From the NCBI GenBank assembly GCA_012838805.1, contig DUON01000024.1, positions 47,932-111,931 of the forward strand: a stretch of 64,000 nucleotides of DNA. The letters run 5' to 3'. A program made the translations under genes and the position numbers. Under the pieces are notes generated by a model. It had not been told where the DNA came from. It saw only the letters and a program-made list of their open reading frames with translations, and made no database searches. Source of the stretch: Clostridiales bacterium. Its GTDB lineage: Bacteria; Bacillota; Clostridia; Christensenellales; DTU072. Shown here in pieces: positions 1 through 9,096 of the stretch (positions within the stretch are counted from its first letter, which is position 1; each line of letters begins with the position of its first letter).

Positions 1-2493
1 CCCGTTAACGCCGAAAGAATAGAGATAAGGGACGAATTCAATAAAAATATTGGCAATGGAAAATTGGTCATGCCCAGATATGCCTATGACGGCAGCGACG
101 GCGTAGCTTATATTTATATAAATGTTTATCCCTCTATCGCGTTCTCTGATGAAATTCAGTATACGGTATCTGAAGAAGAGAATTATAGAGGCGAATGCGT
201 TATGGAGAAAGTGGACAACTCAAAATATAAGATAACCGCAAAAAAGAGCGGGGATGTACTGTTGAGAATTTTTTCAGCCACAAACGACAACGCCTATAAG
301 ATGCTCAATGTGTATATCACCAGCGAATACATAAATAACCTATCAATCTATTCACAGAATCAGGAAGGCTCTCAAAAACATGAAGAGGGAGCGGAGCTGG
401 TCTTTGAGTATGATATGAAGCTTTATGCGTTTGCAAACCCTATCGAGGCGATAGGGGAGAATGTAATATTTTGGAAGACAGAGAATGAGGATATCGCATT
501 AGTGGACGCCAATGGCAAAATCACGCCTATGGGAGTGGGAAGGGCAAAGATTACCGCCACTGTAAAAGACAAGACCAATACCGAACACTTTACTTTTGTG
601 TTTGTAAACATATATGACAATGTCATATTTAAGAGACTACAAGTCTATCTGAAGCGTGATTTCTTTGAAAAACTTGACGAATGGGAAAAAGAAGAGTATA
701 TATTCAAAAATTTAGTTGTGGAAAACAAAGAAAGACCCATAGAATATGCGGATGTCGAGCTTGTTGAAAACGACAAGGACACTTATATTTATCAGGTGCG
801 GGGCAGCCAAATCGTCATCGAGCTTATAGACCAAGACGAACTGATAATCACAAGTGAGTATTTGAGCGATATATATTTAGAAAACGGCGGCTATACCTTG
901 ATTGTCAATTACAAGGACTTTAATGCCAAGTTCTCCAACAACATCGCATACTATGTTTCGGACAACAAAATATTGGAGATAAGAAACGGTCTTATTATTC
1001 CCAAAGCCAAGGGCGTATGCCATGTTTATGCCAAGGATATAGTGACCCAAAAGAAAACAAACAGCCTAAAGCTTGAAGTAAAAGAAAGACCCCTATCATT
1101 CCAGCTCAATTACACCAATATGGATAACCAAAAAGGCATAAAGCAGCAGAGGGTGTGGGCGCTGAATTGGCTGGACGGCGATAAGCTCAAAAATACCTAT
1201 AATCTTGGAATAGACCAGGCCACATTATATCCTAAATCTGCGAACATGGAGCTGGTTTGGCAGGTTGACGATACTAATTTAGCCCAAATAGACCAAAAGG
1301 GCAATATTACATTCAAGCCCGAGAGCGTTGGGAAAATGGTCACCGTTACGGCGACGGTGCTTGTACATAACATACTTACAGAAATGCAAAGATGCTATAC
1401 TTTTGAAATGGTATCAGACCCCAATGCCGTCAATGTGTATTCAAAAGACCAGTTCATAAAGGCGGTCGGAAAAGGCAATCTGGACATGGCGGCGGTATTG
1501 CAAAGCGATTTAGAGATGCAAAAGGAAAAATTGGAAATAACAAACAGCATATACGGAAACGGCTATATGATTAAATTTGCTTATGACGAAAACAGCGGAC
1601 AAAACGATAAGGCTTTGGCTGTTTACGGAAGGGATCTAAGCGAAAAGACAACCTCTCTGATATTTGAGAATTTTACCATACAGTGTTCGGACGAGTTCAA
1701 AAACGGTCAAGACAAGGGCAATACCATATTTATTGAGGATGTCCCGATTCCCGTTATAGTTAGGAACATTATCGCAAGATACGCTTGGAACGCAATACAT
1801 TTGGTGGATGACAAGGATGTGACGGTGGTGGGAAGCATTTTGGGCAATACCGGCTTTGCGGCGATATATTTTGGATACAGCTATTATTTTGAAGACCGTC
1901 CCAAGGACAATATCACACTAAAGAATATTGTATTCAGGGAGACAGGTTGCGCCTCGCTGATTACCGTGCCAAGATCTATCAAAACCGATATTAGTGATGT
2001 CAATTATATGCCTAATATTATTATCAAAGGCTTTATAGACAGCTATAACTGGAAGAACTTGGAAGAGATAGATAAGATGTTCAGGGCTTTTGACGCCTCT
2101 ATGTTCGGAGACCTTGCCAAAATAAAGACGGTTATTGACAACTTGATGAGCGAGCTTTTGACAAACATCTTAAAAGACGAACAAAACAGCAAGATTATAT
2201 ACATTGATGAGAATGAAGAATTATGGATAAGCATGAATATGTTCACTTTGGGAATTAATCCATATATAGACAGCGACAGTTTTATTTTGGAAAATAAGGA
2301 TATTTTTGAGCTTACGCCCGTATATCTGCCTTCTTATGTGATAAACACTCTTAAGTTTTTCGGCTCTAAATACGAGCTGAGAAATCCTTGCTATTTTCTG
2401 ATTTACAAGTTTGACAAGGAAAATGGGCCGGCAATAAAGCCTAACGACGCTTGTCCTGAAAACGAGGAACTGTTCAGTCGCCTTAGGGGCTAA
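1..2493 (+). CDS. Surface protein with Ig-like (Big_2) and beta-helix regions, 5' partial
   Basis: The reading frame is open from base 1, so the gene starts outside the window; the ATG at 64 is internal. About 830 codons are visible. Two stretches resemble bacterial Ig-like (Big_2) folds: roughly residues 115-195, with the hallmark run VDANGKITPMGVGRAKITA, and roughly 370-465 (IDQKGNITFKPESVGK). Residues about 480-700 look like a right-handed beta-helix (short strands with EITNSIYGNGYMI and LIFENFTIQ). No C-terminal anchor or sortase motif is seen, so attachment must lie in the missing N-terminus or in a partner. The next gene, 29 bp downstream, encodes a membrane-anchored protein and is probably co-transcribed. 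A cell-surface or exported binding role is inferred; no enzyme motif is visible. Confidence 0.75.
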   Translation, partial: PVNAERIEIRDEFNKNIGNGKLVMPRYAYDGSDGVAYIYINVYPSIAFSDEIQYTVSEEENYRGECVMEKVDNSKYKITAKKSGDVLLRIFSATNDNAYKMLNVYITSEYINNLSIYSQNQEGSQKHEEGAELVFEYDMKLYAFANPIEAIGENVIFWKTENEDIALVDANGKITPMGVGRAKITATVKDKTNTEHFTFVFVNIYDNVIFKRLQVYLKRDFFEKLDEWEKEEYIFKNLVVENKERPIEYADVELVENDKDTYIYQVRGSQIVIELIDQDELIITSEYLSDIYLENGGYTLIVNYKDFNAKFSNNIAYYVSDNKILEIRNGLIIPKAKGVCHVYAKDIVTQKKTNSLKLEVKERPLSFQLNYTNMDNQKGIKQQRVWALNWLDGDKLKNTYNLGIDQATLYPKSANMELVWQVDDTNLAQIDQKGNITFKPESVGKMVTVTATVLVHNILTEMQRCYTFEMVSDPNAVNVYSKDQFIKAVGKGNLDMAAVLQSDLEMQKEKLEITNSIYGNGYMIKFAYDENSGQNDKALAVYGRDLSEKTTSLIFENFTIQCSDEFKNGQDKGNTIFIEDVPIPVIVRNIIARYAWNAIHLVDDKDVTVVGSILGNTGFAAIYFGYSYYFEDRPKDNITLKNIVFRETGCASLITVPRSIKTDISDVNYMPNIIIKGFIDSYNWKNLEEIDKMFRAFDASMFGDLAKIKTVIDNLMSELLTNILKDEQNSKIIYIDENEELWISMNMFTLGINPYIDSDSFILENKDIFELTPVYLPSYVINTLKFFGSKYELRNPCYFLIYKFDKENGPAIKPNDACPENEELFSRLRG

Positions 2494-2522
2494 TAAAAAA
2501 AAACTATTTATTGGAGGTTATT

Positions 2523-3479
2523 ATGGCAGTAAGAAAAGGATGCTGCAGCGGCGGCTGTTTAGTAAAGATACTAATAACAGTAATAATTATAGCGGTGATT
2601 ATTGGGGGAGCGCTCTGGTGGGTTTCCGTTCAAACTCCCGCAAAGTTGGGTTTTGCGGATACTGAAATAGGCGGAACCACATTGAGGCAAATGGGGCTTG
2701 CCGAGGTGAGAATTATCGACTTGATAAGGATTATCAGAAACCTATTGAAGCCCGACGAAAGCAAGATTGTCACAAATCCGTACGACCCTGAAAAAGACAA
2801 GCTTGCGGCGGACAATAAATTAAAAGACACCAGCATTCCCCTTGACGGAGAAGATCCCGATTATCTTCACCTGCTGGGAGAAGAGCCCTTGACCACGACG
2901 ACGCCCATGCTCTTGGAGCTTGCGGATACCGAAATAGCGTATATCATGGACGCTATAATCAATTCATCTGCCGAAGCAGACGAGGACCTGCAAGTGATTA
3001 GGGATTTGAACGCCGCTTTGGTACAAGTTGAGATAACAAAGGGTTCCACAACCACATTGGGAATGATGATGGCGATTGATATCTCTTCAATAAAAAATGA
3101 TATACCTATGGGAGGGGGCTTGCTCCCCGATAGGATATACCTCAACAGCGTGAATAAGCTGCAAGCCGCCAACGACGGAATCATTTCCACCCAATCTCAA
3201 GGCATTGAGATTAACGGCATGAAAGACGAAACCGCCAAGGCTGTTATCAACGCTTTGTTCAATGCGATAGTAAAGGAAGAGAATGTATCTGAAGAAGACC
3301 CCATAAAGTTCTTTAACGACGCTTTCGGTGCGGTGTTTAAGAGAGTAATCAACAACATAGGCTTGGTGGGGGATGCTGAACTTGACAGCAATGACGAAGT
3401 CATAGAGTCCACCATAACATACGGCAACCAAGGTATAGAGGAGCATATTATTAAGGTTATTACAAGGGAAAGCATATGA
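2523..3479 (+). CDS. Membrane-anchored protein of unknown function
   Basis: About 318 residues. The frame is also open from a TTG at 2511, but GGAGG at 2513-2517 is a Shine-Dalgarno sequence for the ATG at 2523, so that start is chosen. The N-terminus has a Cys/Gly-rich patch (GCCSGGC) followed by one hydrophobic segment (about residues 16-38), then an acidic, largely hydrophilic domain predicted to be outside the membrane. No family was recognised. It sits between a large surface protein and mtnN, whose ATG overlaps its stop (ATGA), so it is translationally coupled to mtnN. A partner role for the upstream surface protein is only inferred from position. Confidence 0.7.
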   Translation: MAVRKGCCSGGCLVKILITVIIIAVIIGGALWWVSVQTPAKLGFADTEIGGTTLRQMGLAEVRIIDLIRIIRNLLKPDESKIVTNPYDPEKDKLAADNKLKDTSIPLDGEDPDYLHLLGEEPLTTTTPMLLELADTEIAYIMDAIINSSAEADEDLQVIRDLNAALVQVEITKGSTTTLGMMMAIDISSIKNDIPMGGGLLPDRIYLNSVNKLQAANDGIISTQSQGIEINGMKDETAKAVINALFNAIVKEENVSEEDPIKFFNDAFGAVFKRVINNIGLVGDAELDSNDEVIESTITYGNQGIEEHIIKVITRESI

Positions 3480-4144
3480 TTGTAGGCATAATAATAGCCA
3501 TGTCCGAAGAGCTCAAGCCATATGAAAAACATATCAAAAGCATTGATATTCATTATGGCAAGCAATTTCATAAAGGCAAGATTGGCGAAAATGAAATAGT
3601 TATCTGCCTTTCGGGCGTAGGCAAGGTCAATGCAGCTTTCGCCACGGCGGTCATGGTTGATAAGTATAAGCCCTCCCTTATCATAAACACTGGGGTATCG
3701 GGGGGCTTAGGGCAAAAAAAACCTATGGATATAGTCGTTGCGGACAAGGTCGCTCAGCACGATGTGGACACCTCTCCCCTTGGAGACCCAAAGGGATTTG
3801 TCAGCGGCGTGGACAGAATATACTTTGAGACCTCAAAGACCTATACCCAAAAAATATACAAGTATCTTGAAAACGCCTCTCTTGGGGTTATGGTCTGTGG
3901 AGACCAGTTTATTGCGGACAAAAAAAAGGCAAGTGAAATAGTTAAGACTTTCGGGGCGATAGCATGCGATATGGAAAGCGGAGCGATAGCTCAGGTGGCG
4001 CATATGACGGATACAGAACTGGTTTTGATAAGAGGCATTGCGGACAGTGCCGATGACAAAGCGCCCGTTGATTTTAAGAAATTGGTCAGCGAAGTAAGTC
4101 TTAAAACTTATAATGCTGTAAAAAAAGTTATTGAAAGACTTTAA
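3476..4144 (+). CDS. mtnN: 5'-methylthioadenosine/S-adenosylhomocysteine nucleosidase
   Basis: A 222-residue member of the Pfs/MtnN family, which cleaves MTA, SAH and 5'-deoxyadenosine to adenine plus the thioribosyl sugar; cytosolic. The N-terminus (GIIIAMSEE) carries the conserved Glu at residue 12. SGVGKVNAA and NTGVSGGL match the phosphate and ribose region. DMESGAIAQVA has the ribose-binding Glu, and GIADSADD the catalytic Asp. Length is close to the usual 230. The ATG overlaps the stop of the upstream membrane protein gene. It is the first clear housekeeping gene of the run leading to glmM. Confidence 0.93.
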   Translation: MIVGIIIAMSEELKPYEKHIKSIDIHYGKQFHKGKIGENEIVICLSGVGKVNAAFATAVMVDKYKPSLIINTGVSGGLGQKKPMDIVVADKVAQHDVDTSPLGDPKGFVSGVDRIYFETSKTYTQKIYKYLENASLGVMVCGDQFIADKKKASEIVKTFGAIACDMESGAIAQVAHMTDTELVLIRGIADSADDKAPVDFKKLVSEVSLKTYNAVKKVIERL

Positions 4145-4183
4145 TTATACAAAATATACTTAAGAGATCATATAGGACGAAAA

Positions 4184-6058
4184 ATGAAAATAAAAAACAT
4201 AATAACCAGATACAGCTTATTCTTTTCCCTGCTGCTTGACGCAGGCATGGGGGTTTTGGCGTTTGTTGCGGCGTATTGGACGAACAGAACACTTTTATTG
4301 TTCGCCCAAGAACCCAGCCTGAAGGTTATGTGGATTTATTTTGCTATCTGCATAGTCATCACGATTATGTGGGTATATATCTTGAAAGGGTACAAGACCG
4401 AATGGCGGTACGCAGGGATAACCGAGCTGTTCAATATCATTATCGCGTTTGTGGCATCGGGAATAATGGCGATACTCATTAGGCTTATTCCCTTTTTCTC
4501 CAAGAAAGTATTTTTCGCCACAATAGTGCTTTTCTATTACTATTATTTTTGTTTCATCATGCTTTTAAGGCTGTCCGCAAGATTTTATCTGGTATTGAAA
4601 AAGCGCTTTAGGGTGCTGGGAAGCAATAATGAAAACATAATTATATATGGCGCGGGATATACGGGCGCAGCTCTTGTGAAAAGGCTCTTAGACAAGCCCG
4701 AAGAGGGCTACGACCCTGTGGCGATTATCGACGACGACCCCAAAAAACACAAGAAATTTGTCAGCGACATACCCATAATAGGCGGCAGGGACTGTTTGAA
4801 CTATGCCATTAGAAAATATAAGGCTACTACTATTGCCATAGCCATATCCAAAATAACAAGAGACGAACTGATTTCAATTTATACTTATATCAAAAAGTTC
4901 AATATAAAAATAAAGGTCGCAAGCAATATGAGCGGTGCGGACGCGGTATTGAAAACCGATGTCATAAGCTTAAAGAACTTGAGGATAGAGGACCTTCTGC
5001 ACCGAAAAGAGCATAAGATAGACAGAGACCTTTTGGATGAATTCATAAAAGACAAGGTGATTATGGTCACTGGCGGGGCGGGCTCTATTGGAAGCGAGAT
5101 TTGCCGCCAGGCGCTCTATTATCATTGCAAACATCTGATAATCTACGATCACCATGAATACGGCATGTTTAAGATAAACGAAGAGCTTAAAAAAACATAC
5201 ACAAGCGAAATATATTCCATGGAGATAGGTTCGGTCAGAGACAAGGATAAGGTGAAAAAAGTCATTGAGCGTTACAAGCCCAATGTGGTCTTTCACGCCG
5301 CTGCCTATAAGCATGTGCCTATGATGGAAATAAGTTCGGACGAGGCGGTGAAGAACAATGTCATAGGCACTGAGAATGTCATAAATGAATGTATAGCGAA
5401 CGGCGTTAAGAAATTTATTTTGGTATCTACGGACAAGGCGATAAACCCGGCGAATATCATGGGAGCCACCAAGCGTATCGCTGAATTGGTGCTGCAATGC
5501 AAAGCTGGGACATCGTCCACACAGCTTGCCGCCGTTAGATTTGGGAATGTGTTGGGTTCAAGCGGCAGCGTCATCCCCACCTTTATGAATCAAATAAACA
5601 ATAGAGAGCCCGTAACGGTGACACATCCCGAGATGAAAAGGTACTTTATGACCATACCCGAGGCGGTCAAGCTGGTTATTCAGGCGGGCGCATTAGCCGA
5701 GGGCGGAGAAGTGTTTGTGCTGGATATGGGCGAGCCCGTATATATAAAGGATTTGGCAATAGACCTTATTAGGGCAAGCGGACTTATTCCCGAAAAAGAT
5801 ATCAAGATAGAATATACGGGATTAAGACCGGGTGAGAAGCTTTTTGAAGAGCTTCAATATTCGGACGAGGATGTGGACAAGACCCGCCACAGCGGCATTT
5901 TTGTCTGCAAGCTGGGCAAAGTAGACTGTGAAAAGTTTGAGAAAGATTTGCAAGAACTCAAAGAATACACTGCGAAAAACGACAAAATTGCGGTGGAAAA
6001 GAAGATTTTTGAAATCGTGCCAAGTTTATATAGAGAAAAAAACAACATAGCGAAATAG
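4184..6058 (+). CDS. Polysaccharide biosynthesis NDP-sugar 4,6-dehydratase, CapD/WbpM type
   Basis: A 624-residue membrane protein. Four hydrophobic segments occupy about residues 10-130, a Rossmann-like CoA-binding region follows (IIYGAGYTGAALVKRLLD), and a short-chain dehydrogenase domain starts near residue 285 with TGGAGSIGSEI. The catalytic area reads STDKAINPANIMGATKR, the Met-x-x-x-Lys form typical of WbpM/CapD/EpsC dehydratases in place of Tyr-x-x-x-Lys. Family knowledge indicates conversion of UDP-GlcNAc to a 4-keto-6-deoxy sugar, an early step for capsule, exopolysaccharide or glycan. The two following genes supply amino-sugar precursors, which supports that substrate. Full length for the family; the exact product is not determined by sequence. 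Confidence 0.9.
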   Translation: MKIKNIITRYSLFFSLLLDAGMGVLAFVAAYWTNRTLLLFAQEPSLKVMWIYFAICIVITIMWVYILKGYKTEWRYAGITELFNIIIAFVASGIMAILIRLIPFFSKKVFFATIVLFYYYYFCFIMLLRLSARFYLVLKKRFRVLGSNNENIIIYGAGYTGAALVKRLLDKPEEGYDPVAIIDDDPKKHKKFVSDIPIIGGRDCLNYAIRKYKATTIAIAISKITRDELISIYTYIKKFNIKIKVASNMSGADAVLKTDVISLKNLRIEDLLHRKEHKIDRDLLDEFIKDKVIMVTGGAGSIGSEICRQALYYHCKHLIIYDHHEYGMFKINEELKKTYTSEIYSMEIGSVRDKDKVKKVIERYKPNVVFHAAAYKHVPMMEISSDEAVKNNVIGTENVINECIANGVKKFILVSTDKAINPANIMGATKRIAELVLQCKAGTSSTQLAAVRFGNVLGSSGSVIPTFMNQINNREPVTVTHPEMKRYFMTIPEAVKLVIQAGALAEGGEVFVLDMGEPVYIKDLAIDLIRASGLIPEKDIKIEYTGLRPGEKLFEELQYSDEDVDKTRHSGIFVCKLGKVDCEKFEKDLQELKEYTAKNDKIAVEKKIFEIVPSLYREKNNIAK

Positions 6059-6066
6059 GGAGGGTT

Positions 6067-7356
6067 ATGAGGCATTTTGGGACTGATGGCATAAGAGCCA
6101 TTGCGGATGTTTTTACAGAGGATTATTTAAGAAGAATTGTGCTTGCGGCAATGGAAGTAAATCCCAAAGCCAAATTCATAATAGCAAGGGACACAAGAAA
6201 AAGCGGTTTGGATATAGAAAGAACGCTTTCCCAAACAATTTCAGCTTGCGGGAACAAAGCCGTCGTATTAGCAATCACTTCCACGCCAACTTTGGCTTTT
6301 TTGACAAAAGAGCTCAAGGGCGACTTCGGCATTATGATTTCAGCAAGCCACAATCCGCCCGAATACAACGGCATTAAGTTCTTTTCCTCTACGGGCGAAA
6401 AGATAAGCGATGAGATTGAACAGAAAATAGACTCCTTGATAGATAATTCTTTTGAAGAAAAAAAGACCCAGCATGAACAAATTGACTACTATTATGGCGA
6501 TGATGACTATATAAATTATCTTATCAAGACCTTAACCCCCGATATTAAAGGAATGAAAGTCTGCCTTGACTGTGCGAACGGTGCCACGGCGACTATTGCA
6601 CCCATGCTATTTGCAAAGCTCAAAGCCGATGTCACCGCCTTTAATGTCAATACGGACGGCAAGGATATAAACATGGGCTGTGGTGCTACCCACCCTGAAT
6701 ACCTTGTCCAAAAGATGAAAGAAAAAGACTATGACATAGGTTTTTCTTATGACGGAGACGGGGACAGGCTCATGTGTGTTCAGAATGGAAGAATCTTTAA
6801 CGGCGACCACCTGATGTATGTCCATGCCAAGGTTATGAAAGAAAAAGGAATATTGAATAATAACACTGTTATAGGCACCGTTATGAGCAATATGGGAACA
6901 CAAAGGGCGTTTGAAAGGAACGGAATCAGGCTGTTAAGAACTGCGGTGGGCGACAAGCATGTTTATAGAGAAATGAAAAATAACGGCTATAACTTAGGGG
7001 CGGAGGAATGCGGACACATAATCTTCAGTAACTATATGAAGACAGGCGACGGGGTACTGGCAAGCCTTCTTACGGCGATGCTGGCAAGGGATTATGATTT
7101 AAGCACCTTGGACGATATAAAAGAATACCCCAAAGCTATCGAATCATATATGTGCGATAAAGAAACTATGGAAAGATACAGAGACGACAAGGAGATACAA
7201 GAGTATTTGAGGGAGCTCAAATTCGAAGGTAGGACGGTGGTTCGTCCCAGCGGGACTGAGCCCAAAATAAGAATACTGGTGGAAGCCGCCGACAGAGAAG
7301 CCGCCGAGAATAAGGCGAAAGAAATCAAAGAATTTTTGCGTAGGAGGCTTGGATGA
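6067..7356 (+). CDS. glmM: Phosphoglucosamine mutase
   Basis: A 429-residue alpha-D-phosphohexomutase converting glucosamine-6-phosphate to glucosamine-1-phosphate for UDP-GlcNAc and peptidoglycan. Visible signatures: FGTDGIR at residues 4-10, the phosphoserine loop SASHNP (92-97), the metal loop DGDGDR, and RPSGTEPKIR near the C-terminus for phosphate binding. The sugar-binding loop reads AEECGH where GEQSGH is usual. AGGGAGG precedes the ATG by 4 bases. The last codons overlap the next gene (ATGA), which encodes the acetyltransferase that would act next. Confidence 0.95.
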   Translation: MRHFGTDGIRAIADVFTEDYLRRIVLAAMEVNPKAKFIIARDTRKSGLDIERTLSQTISACGNKAVVLAITSTPTLAFLTKELKGDFGIMISASHNPPEYNGIKFFSSTGEKISDEIEQKIDSLIDNSFEEKKTQHEQIDYYYGDDDYINYLIKTLTPDIKGMKVCLDCANGATATIAPMLFAKLKADVTAFNVNTDGKDINMGCGATHPEYLVQKMKEKDYDIGFSYDGDGDRLMCVQNGRIFNGDHLMYVHAKVMKEKGILNNNTVIGTVMSNMGTQRAFERNGIRLLRTAVGDKHVYREMKNNGYNLGAEECGHIIFSNYMKTGDGVLASLLTAMLARDYDLSTLDDIKEYPKAIESYMCDKETMERYRDDKEIQEYLRELKFEGRTVVRPSGTEPKIRILVEAADREAAENKAKEIKEFLRRRLG

Positions 7357-8336
7357 TTGATATTTATGTAATGGATGAAGATAGATTCGAAAAAGTGGAT
7401 ATTTTGGGCAAGACGCCCAAGGAACTATTGACAGATAACTTAAAAGACAACTACAAAACCGTCAAAAGCATAGATGAAATCGAAGAGAAAAGTGAATATA
7501 CCGCACTTTTATATCAAGACACTCCCCTTGTGGACATGGATTTTTTATATGAGCTTTGCCAAAAAGGGGAGGGCTTCAGGCTTGGCGACGGTTTTATAAA
7601 AAGAAAAGGATACAAAGGCAAGCTCAAAAGCATTGACGACATCAGAGCCATACAGATAAAAAAACTTTGCGATATTGGACCGATATTTAATTTTCTGAGA
7701 GAAAAGGTTAAGGAATACTATAAAGATAAGGATATCTTGTTTTACGATATAGACTCATGCTATATCGATTTGACCGTGGAGATAGGAGAGGGTACGATAG
7801 TGCACCCTATGGTCACCTTAAAAGGTAAGACCAAGATTGGCAAGAATTGCGTTTTATTTTCACAAAACGAAATTATAGATACTATTGTAGGAAACTGCGT
7901 GGATATCAGAAGCTCTTATTCATTGGATGCGGAGATTGGCGACTATACGACGGTCGGACCTTTTGCATGTTTAAGAAAAGGTGCTAAGATAGGGGCTTAT
8001 TGCAGGGTGGGGGATTTTGTAGAGATAAAGAATTCCATAATCGGCGACAATACAAAAATGGCTCACCTTGCCTATGTGGGAGACTCCACAGTGGGGAACA
8101 ATACCAATGTGGGATGCGGCGCAGTCTTTGCTAACTATAACGGAAAAATAAAACAAAGATGTACGGTAGGCAGCAATGTCTTTATCGGTGCGAACAGCAA
8201 TTTGGTTGCGCCCGTCGTTGTCAATGACGGAGCTTATATCGCCGCAGGCAGTACAGTCACCCACGATGTCCCGGGAGGAAATCTCTGCATTGCCCGCTCA
8301 AGACAAGTATTAAAAGACAACTGGGAAAGGAAATAG
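7353..8336 (+). CDS. GlmU-like glucosamine-1-phosphate N-acetyltransferase with reduced uridyltransferase half
   Basis: A 327-residue protein, against about 455 for normal GlmU. From about residue 125 it is a left-handed beta-helix acetyltransferase very close to GlmU, keeping the equivalents of the active-site residues: Arg208 (CLRKGA), Lys226 (FVEIKN), His238 and Tyr241 (AHLAYVGD) and Asn261 (NYNG). The N-terminal 115 residues have no nucleotidyltransferase signature (no LxAGxGTRM, no Lys for UTP), although LLYQDTPLVD resembles the GDTPL segment of that domain and the linker helix is recognisable. So acetylation is probably intact and UTP transfer lost. It overlaps glmM by 4 bp. A separate uridyltransferase elsewhere would be needed to complete UDP-GlcNAc synthesis (inference). 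Confidence 0.88.
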   Translation: MIDIYVMDEDRFEKVDILGKTPKELLTDNLKDNYKTVKSIDEIEEKSEYTALLYQDTPLVDMDFLYELCQKGEGFRLGDGFIKRKGYKGKLKSIDDIRAIQIKKLCDIGPIFNFLREKVKEYYKDKDILFYDIDSCYIDLTVEIGEGTIVHPMVTLKGKTKIGKNCVLFSQNEIIDTIVGNCVDIRSSYSLDAEIGDYTTVGPFACLRKGAKIGAYCRVGDFVEIKNSIIGDNTKMAHLAYVGDSTVGNNTNVGCGAVFANYNGKIKQRCTVGSNVFIGANSNLVAPVVVNDGAYIAAGSTVTHDVPGGNLCIARSRQVLKDNWERK

Positions 8337-8352
8337 TTCCGCTTCCTTTTCT

Positions 8353-8379
8353 GTACCGCTTCCGTTTCGGAAGCGGTAC
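8353..8379 (+). terminator. 11-bp hairpin after the glmM-glmU run
   Basis: A perfect stem GTACCGCTTCC / GGAAGCGGTAC closes a 5-base loop just after the stop of the GlmU-like gene. There is no U-tract behind it, so it is not a textbook intrinsic terminator. A second copy of the left arm core (TTCCGCTTCC, 8338-8347) lies just upstream and could pair with the same right arm. Confidence 0.45.
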
Positions 8380-8643
8380 ATAACACGCACTAACACAAGC
8401 TCTTAATAGGTTTTGGGTTTATTATATAGGTTGGATAATTTGGTGTTTTTTCTTAAATAAGCAACCTGTTTTCTTTGCCAAAAGACAAAATCTCTTTGTT
8501 CCTACCGATAAGTTCTTAATGGTTTGTTCTTATACGATATGACTTTTTTCGCTTTGCGATGAAGAAAATGTATTGTAAAGCGTGTAATTTTCCGCCTTAT
8601 ATAGTGGGGCGGAATGCACTATGTTCTGCGGGGCGTATTTATA
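8380..8643. other. Intergenic region without recognised gene
   Basis: AT-rich sequence between the hairpin and the promoter at 8644. No ORF with a ribosome binding site and no known RNA was recognised. AACCTGTTTTCTTTG at 8463-8477 recurs exactly at 53582-53596, with further similarity behind it. Confidence 0.4.
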
Positions 8644-8672
8644 TTGACAGTAAATATCTTGTATGTTAAAAT
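8644..8672 (+). promoter_or_regulatory. Sigma-A-type promoter
   Basis: TTGACA (8644-8649), 17-bp spacer, TAAAAT (8667-8672). The predicted start near 8679 falls inside the upstream extension of the following ORF, so it argues for the GTG start at 8695 rather than the ATG at 8614. Confidence 0.75.
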
Positions 8673-8694
8673 GTATCAAGTTAGAGGTGAAAAA

Positions 8695-9093
8695 GTGCTT
8701 GATAAAAAAGCTTACGCTGTTTTGGAATTTATAGTCAATTCTTCACAAGACGGAGACTCTATTGTTCTGGAAAAAGACGAGATTTTATCAGGCGTGGACA
8801 ACGCTGTTGACGAAGAGGAATTAGCGTATTGCATAGAAGACCTGTCCCTTAACGAAATGATAGCCGTCAAGTATTCGGACGAAAATCTATATGTGGTCAC
8901 GCCTTTGCCCAAAGGACGCGTGGCGGCGGAGAAAAAAGTCCGGATTTCCAAACTTGCGGAAATTGAGAGAAAGAGCTTACAAGAAGAACTGGTCATTGAC
9001 TATAAAAAGATTGCTTGGGTGGCGGGATTCTTTGCGTTTTTGGGCGGGATGTTCGCCGCTGCGATAGCTTTTATTATTGCGAGGATATCTTAA
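8695..9093 (+). CDS. Small protein: helical N-terminal domain plus C-terminal membrane segment
   Basis: 132 residues from GTG 8695, preceded by AGAGGTG at 8683-8689. The frame is open back to 8614, but that stretch holds the promoter at 8644-8672. The N-terminal 80 residues are helical with a short strand pair (NLYVVTPLPKGR) and look like a winged-helix fold. A Gly/Ala-rich hydrophobic stretch (about 107-130) ends the protein. The next gene has the same plan and matching positions, so the two look like tandem paralogues. No known family was recognised. They precede uvrB on the same strand, 3 and 9 bp apart, suggesting one transcript. Confidence 0.7.
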   Translation: MLDKKAYAVLEFIVNSSQDGDSIVLEKDEILSGVDNAVDEEELAYCIEDLSLNEMIAVKYSDENLYVVTPLPKGRVAAEKKVRISKLAEIERKSLQEELVIDYKKIAWVAGFFAFLGGMFAAAIAFIIARIS

Positions 9094-9096
9094 GGT

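Noticed and set aside
3087..3446. Minus-strand ORF of 119 codons
   Set aside because: Lies wholly inside the convincing plus-strand membrane protein gene and has no family resemblance.
4970..5497. Minus-strand ORF of 175 codons
   Set aside because: Shadow of the CapD/WbpM-type dehydratase gene.
8614..8694. Upstream ATG start for the small gene before uvrB
   Set aside because: The consensus promoter at 8644-8672 lies inside that extension; GTG 8695 has a ribosome binding site.
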